Assembly (NCBI RefSeq): GCF_006120725.1
Contig: NZ_SWMU01000001.1
Span: 124,001 to 188,000 of the forward strand
Direction: 5' to 3'
Length of the DNA: 64,000 nt
Source: Mesohalobacter halotolerans
Lineage (GTDB): Bacteria; Bacteroidota; Bacteroidia; Flavobacteriales; Flavobacteriaceae
Shown: piece after piece, positions 61,176 to 64,000 of the stretch
How positions within the stretch are numbered: position 1 is the stretch's first letter
Layout of the letters: each line of letters begins with the position of its first letter
Made by a program: the position numbers and the translations under genes
The notes under the pieces: generated by a model
The model's input: the letters and a program-made list of their open reading frames with translations, nothing else
What the model was told of the DNA's origin: nothing
Database searches by the model: none

Positions 61176-62426
61176 TTATTTATGTGTTAACAGCCACAAC
61201 CACACGGGCATTATCCTTATTATTTTATCATCAACCCTGAGCCTATCGTTTTCGGCTTCGGTTAAAATGAGACCTTCTTTGAGTTGATAAGCTGCCATGG
61301 CATCGAGCAATCCATTCATTTCGCGTTGTTTTGTTTTGGTATCGTGCATCGTCCAGCATACCTGAATCGCTTGGGTAATGCTGTTTTTTTCTTTGATTAC
61401 AAAGTCACATTCTGATTTATCGTGATGATAATAAATTGTTTTAGACTGCCTTTTCAATGCTAAAAACACCAGGTTTTCGAGTAATCGTCCTTGGTCTTCG
61501 CTGTGTTGAAAACTAAGTTGACGCATTAAGCCCAAGTCTATACCGTATACTTTTTTAGGGTTATGCAACTGCTTTTTGACAGAAATAGCATATTTTGGTA
61601 CTAAGCTCAACATATATGCATCTTCCAAGAAACCAAGATATTGTTTTACGGTAGTTGCATTCTTAACGCCAATTACTTTTGCCAAACTGTTATAAGAAAT
61701 TAATTTACTGGTATTGCTCGTTACAAAAAACATCAATTCCAAGAGTTCTTGTTCGTTTGTAATACCGTTTCTTACCATGACGTCGCGATACAAAACACTT
61801 TCGTAAAGCGATTTTAAGTATTCCGAATGCTTTGACTTTAAAAAAGCAGGAAATCCACCCAATTTAAAATAGTCATTAAATGCTGTTTTGAGTATTACTT
61901 TATCGTCTGTACTGAAATGGTCTAATGCATTAGGTTCAATTTTATTCAATTTTAAATATTCCAAGAAGGAAAATGGATATAGCTCCACCTGTTGATAGCG
62001 TCCTGTTAAATGTGTACCTAATTCTTTACTCAACATCGAAGCATTGGATCCAGTAATATATACTTTGTTTCCGTAGTCATGCAGACGTCGTACAAAGCGC
62101 TCCCAACCGGAAATGTTTTGTATTTCATCAAAATAAAACGTTTTCTGTTTACCATAACGCTCACCAAAAAGTTCTAAAAGTTGTTGAAAGTCTTCTACCT
62201 TAAAGTGAACTAAACGTTCGTCATCAAAATTCAGGTAATAGTCTTGTTCTTTATTTTTTGCACGTATTGCTTGTAACAAAGTAGATTTTCCACAACGTCG
62301 AATACCAGAGATGACAACAACGCTATCGTCTTCAACAATAGAAATATGTTGACGCTTAATATCTGAAGGCTGCCATTTAAGTACTTTTTGGTCACTTATT
62401 ACGGCCTGTAGTATTGATTTTTGCAT
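61176..62426 (-). CDS. ATP-binding protein, AAA_14/DUF4143 type
   Basis: 416 residues: Walker A GIRRCGKST (41-49), Walker B TFYFDEIQN, YITGSNASMLSKELGTHLTG and a C-terminal DUF4143 domain (about 220-390, with YYHHDKSECDFVI as the nuclease-like part). The start has AAGGAG six bases upstream, unusual in Bacteroidota, and TAAATTTG (62441-62448, minus strand) as a -7 box. It sits between 3' remnants of two SDR genes and may have replaced the missing parts. It is diverged from the homologue at 58672-59877, so the two are separate acquisitions or an old duplication. Confidence 0.85.
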   Translation of the reverse strand: MQKSILQAVISDQKVLKWQPSDIKRQHISIVEDDSVVVISGIRRCGKSTLLQAIRAKNKEQDYYLNFDDERLVHFKVEDFQQLLELFGERYGKQKTFYFDEIQNISGWERFVRRLHDYGNKVYITGSNASMLSKELGTHLTGRYQQVELYPFSFLEYLKLNKIEPNALDHFSTDDKVILKTAFNDYFKLGGFPAFLKSKHSEYLKSLYESVLYRDVMVRNGITNEQELLELMFFVTSNTSKLISYNSLAKVIGVKNATTVKQYLGFLEDAYMLSLVPKYAISVKKQLHNPKKVYGIDLGLMRQLSFQHSEDQGRLLENLVFLALKRQSKTIYYHHDKSECDFVIKEKNSITQAIQVCWTMHDTKTKQREMNGLLDAMAAYQLKEGLILTEAENDRLRVDDKIIRIMPVWLWLLTHK

Positions 62427-62489
62427 GTTAACTCCTTGTGCAAATTTAAAATCATTCTATTAAAAAAAGAAACTTTTTATATTTAATTG

Positions 62490-62605
62490 CTATTTAGAAT
62501 AGTAATTTAGAGTGTTCATTCTATTTTCTTCATCTATGTTCACCTGATTGAACTTTCCTTCATACTCCAAGAACCAGTGATAGGTGTCTTTAATTTCATC
62601 TTTTT
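62490..62605 (-). pseudogene. Nucleotide-sugar SDR gene, 3'-end remnant (tail copy 4)
   Basis: The minus strand reads KKDEIKDTYHWFLEYEGKF and then NQVNIDEENR, ending at a stop at 62490. The helix is that of GDP-fucose-synthase-like or mannose-dehydratase-like SDRs. It starts at the TTGAC array, as does tail copy 2, and is intact at its end. Confidence 0.6.
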
Positions 62606-62814
62606 TTGACAGTTGACTTTTCGCCATTGGCCATTGGCTTTTGATTGTTGACTGTTGACCCTTGACCAAAAAACTGATAGCTGCTGACTGTTATAACATT
62701 TCACCAATCACTATTCACTGCATCACTTTATCTTGACTTCCTTAAATTCATCTTCATTCTCTAAAAACCACAGATACGTCTTTTTGATACTTTTTTCTAA
62801 GTTAATCTTCGCTT
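62592..62814. repeat. Duplicated block (copy 2 of 60777-60999)
   Basis: Same sequence as 60777-60999 at constant offset 1815 bp. It overlaps the start of the other duplicated block (62804-63072) by 11 bp in a TTCGCTTTCCA segment that encodes the WKAK of the SDR tail, so the region is a joined mosaic of two source blocks. Confidence 0.87.
62606..62689. repeat. TTGACNN degenerate heptamer array (copy 2)
   Basis: Same twelve 7-bp units as at 60791-60874, without indels. Confidence 0.85.
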
Positions 62815-62902
62815 TCCAAGCAATATCAACCATCAAACTTCGACTAAAATTTAGTGTAGTTTGCTGTATTCTTCGCTGAAATTTTTCTTGAAAACTATTC
62901 AT
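62723..62902 (-). pseudogene. Nucleotide-sugar SDR gene, 3'-end remnant (tail copy 5)
   Basis: 59 codons, MNSFQEKFQRRIQQTTLNFS, then SLMVDIAWKAKINLEKSIKK and the YLWFLENEDEFKEVKIK end. The first part equals tail copy 1 and the last part equals tail copy 3, joined at WKAK, so it is a recombinant of the two. Confidence 0.7.
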
Positions 62903-63072
62903 TTCTGCTTACTAGATTAATCAAATTTAGTATTTTTTGCTTATTGAGACAATCACTTTATTGTTAATCTGGAGTCGAGGGTCTGTTTCGTTTATTCGTG
63001 TATTCGTGTATTCGTGTATTCGTGTATTCGTTTATTAGAGTATTCGTGTATTCGTGTATTCGTGTATTCGTG
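62804..63072. repeat. Duplicated block (copy 2 of 58252-58520)
   Basis: Partner of 58252-58520, with the same first ten array units (four TG, TT, TATTAGAG, four TG) before divergence. Confidence 0.88.
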
Positions 63073-63214
63073 TATTCGAGTATTCGTGTATTCGATTACC
63101 CGCCTGAACGTTGTAGTCGGGCAGGTTCGTGTATTCGTGTATTCGAGTATTCGATTATTCGTTTATTCGATTACCCGCCTGAACGTTGTAGTCGGGCAGG
63201 TTCGTGTATTCGGT
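62993..63214. repeat. TATTCGNN degenerate octamer array D, with two insert units
   Basis: Thirteen units (62993-63096), a 35-bp insert starting TACCCGCCTGAACGTTGTAG (63097-63131), five units (63132-63171), a second identical insert (63172-63206) and one final unit (63207-63214). No indel occurs inside the unit runs. Confidence 0.9.
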
Positions 63215-63221
63215 GTTCTCG

Positions 63222-63243
63222 GCACTTCGGCTTCGCTCAGTGC
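63222..63243. repeat. REP-like inverted repeat at the end of array D
   Basis: GCACT, loop TCGGCTTCGCTC, then AGTGC; related to 31229-31254. Confidence 0.7.
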
Positions 63244-63423
63244 AGGCAAACTTAAAACTTGAAAATGTAATTATTATTTAGCTTTTCTAAGTAAATAAAA
63301 CGTTTTTATGTTTGATCAGGTATGTTGAACTCCTTAGTTTTCATTGTGTTTATAACTTACAGTAAAAATAATGAAAGTTATAGTTATACTTACAACTTTT
63401 AATTACTTAAATATATCATAATT

Positions 63424-63471
63424 TGCATTCATAGAGTGCATTTATTGTATTTTTTGCACTATTGTAGTGCA
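63424..63471. promoter_or_regulatory. Two spaced inverted repeats, possible operator
   Basis: TGCATTCATAGAGTGCA (63424-63440) and TGCACTATTGTAGTGCA (63455-63471) are both 6-5-6 inverted repeats, the first with one mismatch. Their centres are 31 bp apart, about three helix turns. They lie in the gene-free stretch 63244-63616, downstream of the NusG-like gene in the transcription direction. A regulator site is inference; the rest of that stretch shows no gene. Confidence 0.4.
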
Positions 63472-63616
63472 TTCTATCTTGTTTTGAAATTCTGTAGGCA
63501 TGGTTGCCTGGTGGCTGGTGACTTTTCACTCAAAACTCATAACTTCTAAAAACAGCTCCGCCTCAGCGAGTCCCATAAGAATTCGCTAAAGCATTGTAAA
63601 TAAGTAAATTAAGCCT

Positions 63617-64000
63617 TTAACGTTTCACCTTAACAACAACTCCCAATTGTTCAAGTTCAATATAGTCATGGGTTTTGCTGCTATATTTTAAATGGCCGTT
63701 TTGGGGCTCTGTTCCCAAACCTTTGAGTTTAACTTTGGAGGTTTTGGAATGTATTTTTTCAATTTCAATAGCTTTATAATTGCTTCTTAAAGCCGATTGT
63801 AATTGTTTAATTTCTTGTTCAGTTACCGTCGCTGGTTTCTTTAACCAATACAAATATCGCACTGCCGTAGGCGTTTCAAAGACCCGTTGCCTATTGATTT
63901 CAGCAACATACACCAAAACCATTGATGGTAAAACAGGAACCTGAACTTTCTTTTTACGATCGCTCCATTGTCGCATCTGCACTTGTGTGGGACAATAACA
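63617..64000 (-). CDS. NusG/UpxY-like transcription antiterminator, C-terminal part (runs off the right edge)
   Basis: At least 121 residues inside the window; the frame stays open to the edge (CYCPTQVQMRQWSDRKKKVQ), so the true start is outside. The NGN domain end QVPVLPSMVLVYVAE and RYLYWLKKPATVTEQEI and a C-terminal KOW-like part (GVVVKVKR at the end) are those of UpxY/LoaP-type NusG paralogues. Such proteins ride with RNA polymerase and allow read-through of long surface-polysaccharide operons. It is on the same strand as all downstream glycan genes, so it is the likely operon head. The array and ATPase region separates it from wecB. Confidence 0.88.
   Translation of the reverse strand, partial: CYCPTQVQMRQWSDRKKKVQVPVLPSMVLVYVAEINRQRVFETPTAVRYLYWLKKPATVTEQEIKQLQSALRSNYKAIEIEKIHSKTSKVKLKGLGTEPQNGHLKYSSKTHDYIELEQLGVVVKVKR

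Noticed and set aside
58441-63214. CRISPR array
   Set aside because: Units are 8 bp with two variable bases; there are no 25-40 bp repeats with unique spacers and no cas genes.

Overview
This is a low-GC chromosomal window from a member of the Flavobacteriaceae (Bacteroidota). The support is type IX secretion (T9SS) substrates with both type A and type B sorting tails, a PorP/SprF protein paired with an OmpA/PD40 protein, DUF4286, an AraC regulator divergent from hemA, CoA-transferase and HemJ genes of flavobacterial type, and a TAnnTTTG-type promoter. The number of decayed genes and dispersed repeats suggests a relative of Psychroflexus or a similar genus, but the sequence alone does not settle the genus.

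Layout. 1-9 kb: two POT peptide transporters with a DPP-IV peptidase (peptide scavenging), a nucleotidyltransferase pair, and an M28 peptidase operon. 9-20 kb: a T9SS surface block with OmpA/PD40, PorP/SprF, two large type B adhesin-like proteins (one with recent 606-bp internal duplications) and one type A protein. 20-31 kb: housekeeping genes, namely polyprenyl synthase, DUF4286, a TPR protein, AraC/hemA, retropepsin, enoyl-CoA hydratase, histidine kinase, HemJ and the two subunits of 3-oxoacid CoA-transferase. About 31.1-31.5 kb: tRNA-Ser(GCT), tRNA-Pro(TGG) and a broken second tRNA-Pro. 31.7-34.4 kb: decayed regulator and toxin-antitoxin remnants around a sugar transferase. 34.5-35.8 kb: an OmpA porin. 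36-64 kb: one long minus-strand surface-polysaccharide locus, headed at the window's right edge by a NusG/UpxY-like antiterminator.

The polysaccharide locus encodes WecB, WecC, RmlB, RmlA, a WecD-like acetyltransferase, WecE and WecF. This is the gene set for UDP-ManNAcA and dTDP-Fuc4NAc as in enterobacterial common antigen. Also present are a flippase, a polymerase, several glycosyltransferases, a heparinase-like lyase, an ATP-grasp enzyme, a deacetylase and two initiating sugar-phosphate transferases. The only TagA/WecG-family gene is a pseudogene.

The most unusual signal is a set of four small minus-strand genes: three four-helix-bundle (23S-IVP family) genes and one GxxExxY (PDDEXK_3-like) gene. 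Each lies between two short-period degenerate tandem arrays. The period is exactly 8 bp for the helix-bundle genes and 10 bp for GxxExxY. The start codon lies at or within about 13 bp of one array and the stop codon lies inside the other. Three of the four fit between consecutive operon genes (scoA/scoB, rmlB/rmlA, wecB/wecC), with the upstream gene's stop codon inside the array. The fourth lies at 58-63 kb, where hundreds of bases of TATTCGNN arrays, two DUF4143-type ATPases and at least five leftover 3' ends of nucleotide-sugar SDR genes form a mosaic of duplications. I interpret these as minimal array-bracketed insertion units; no established mechanism is known to me.
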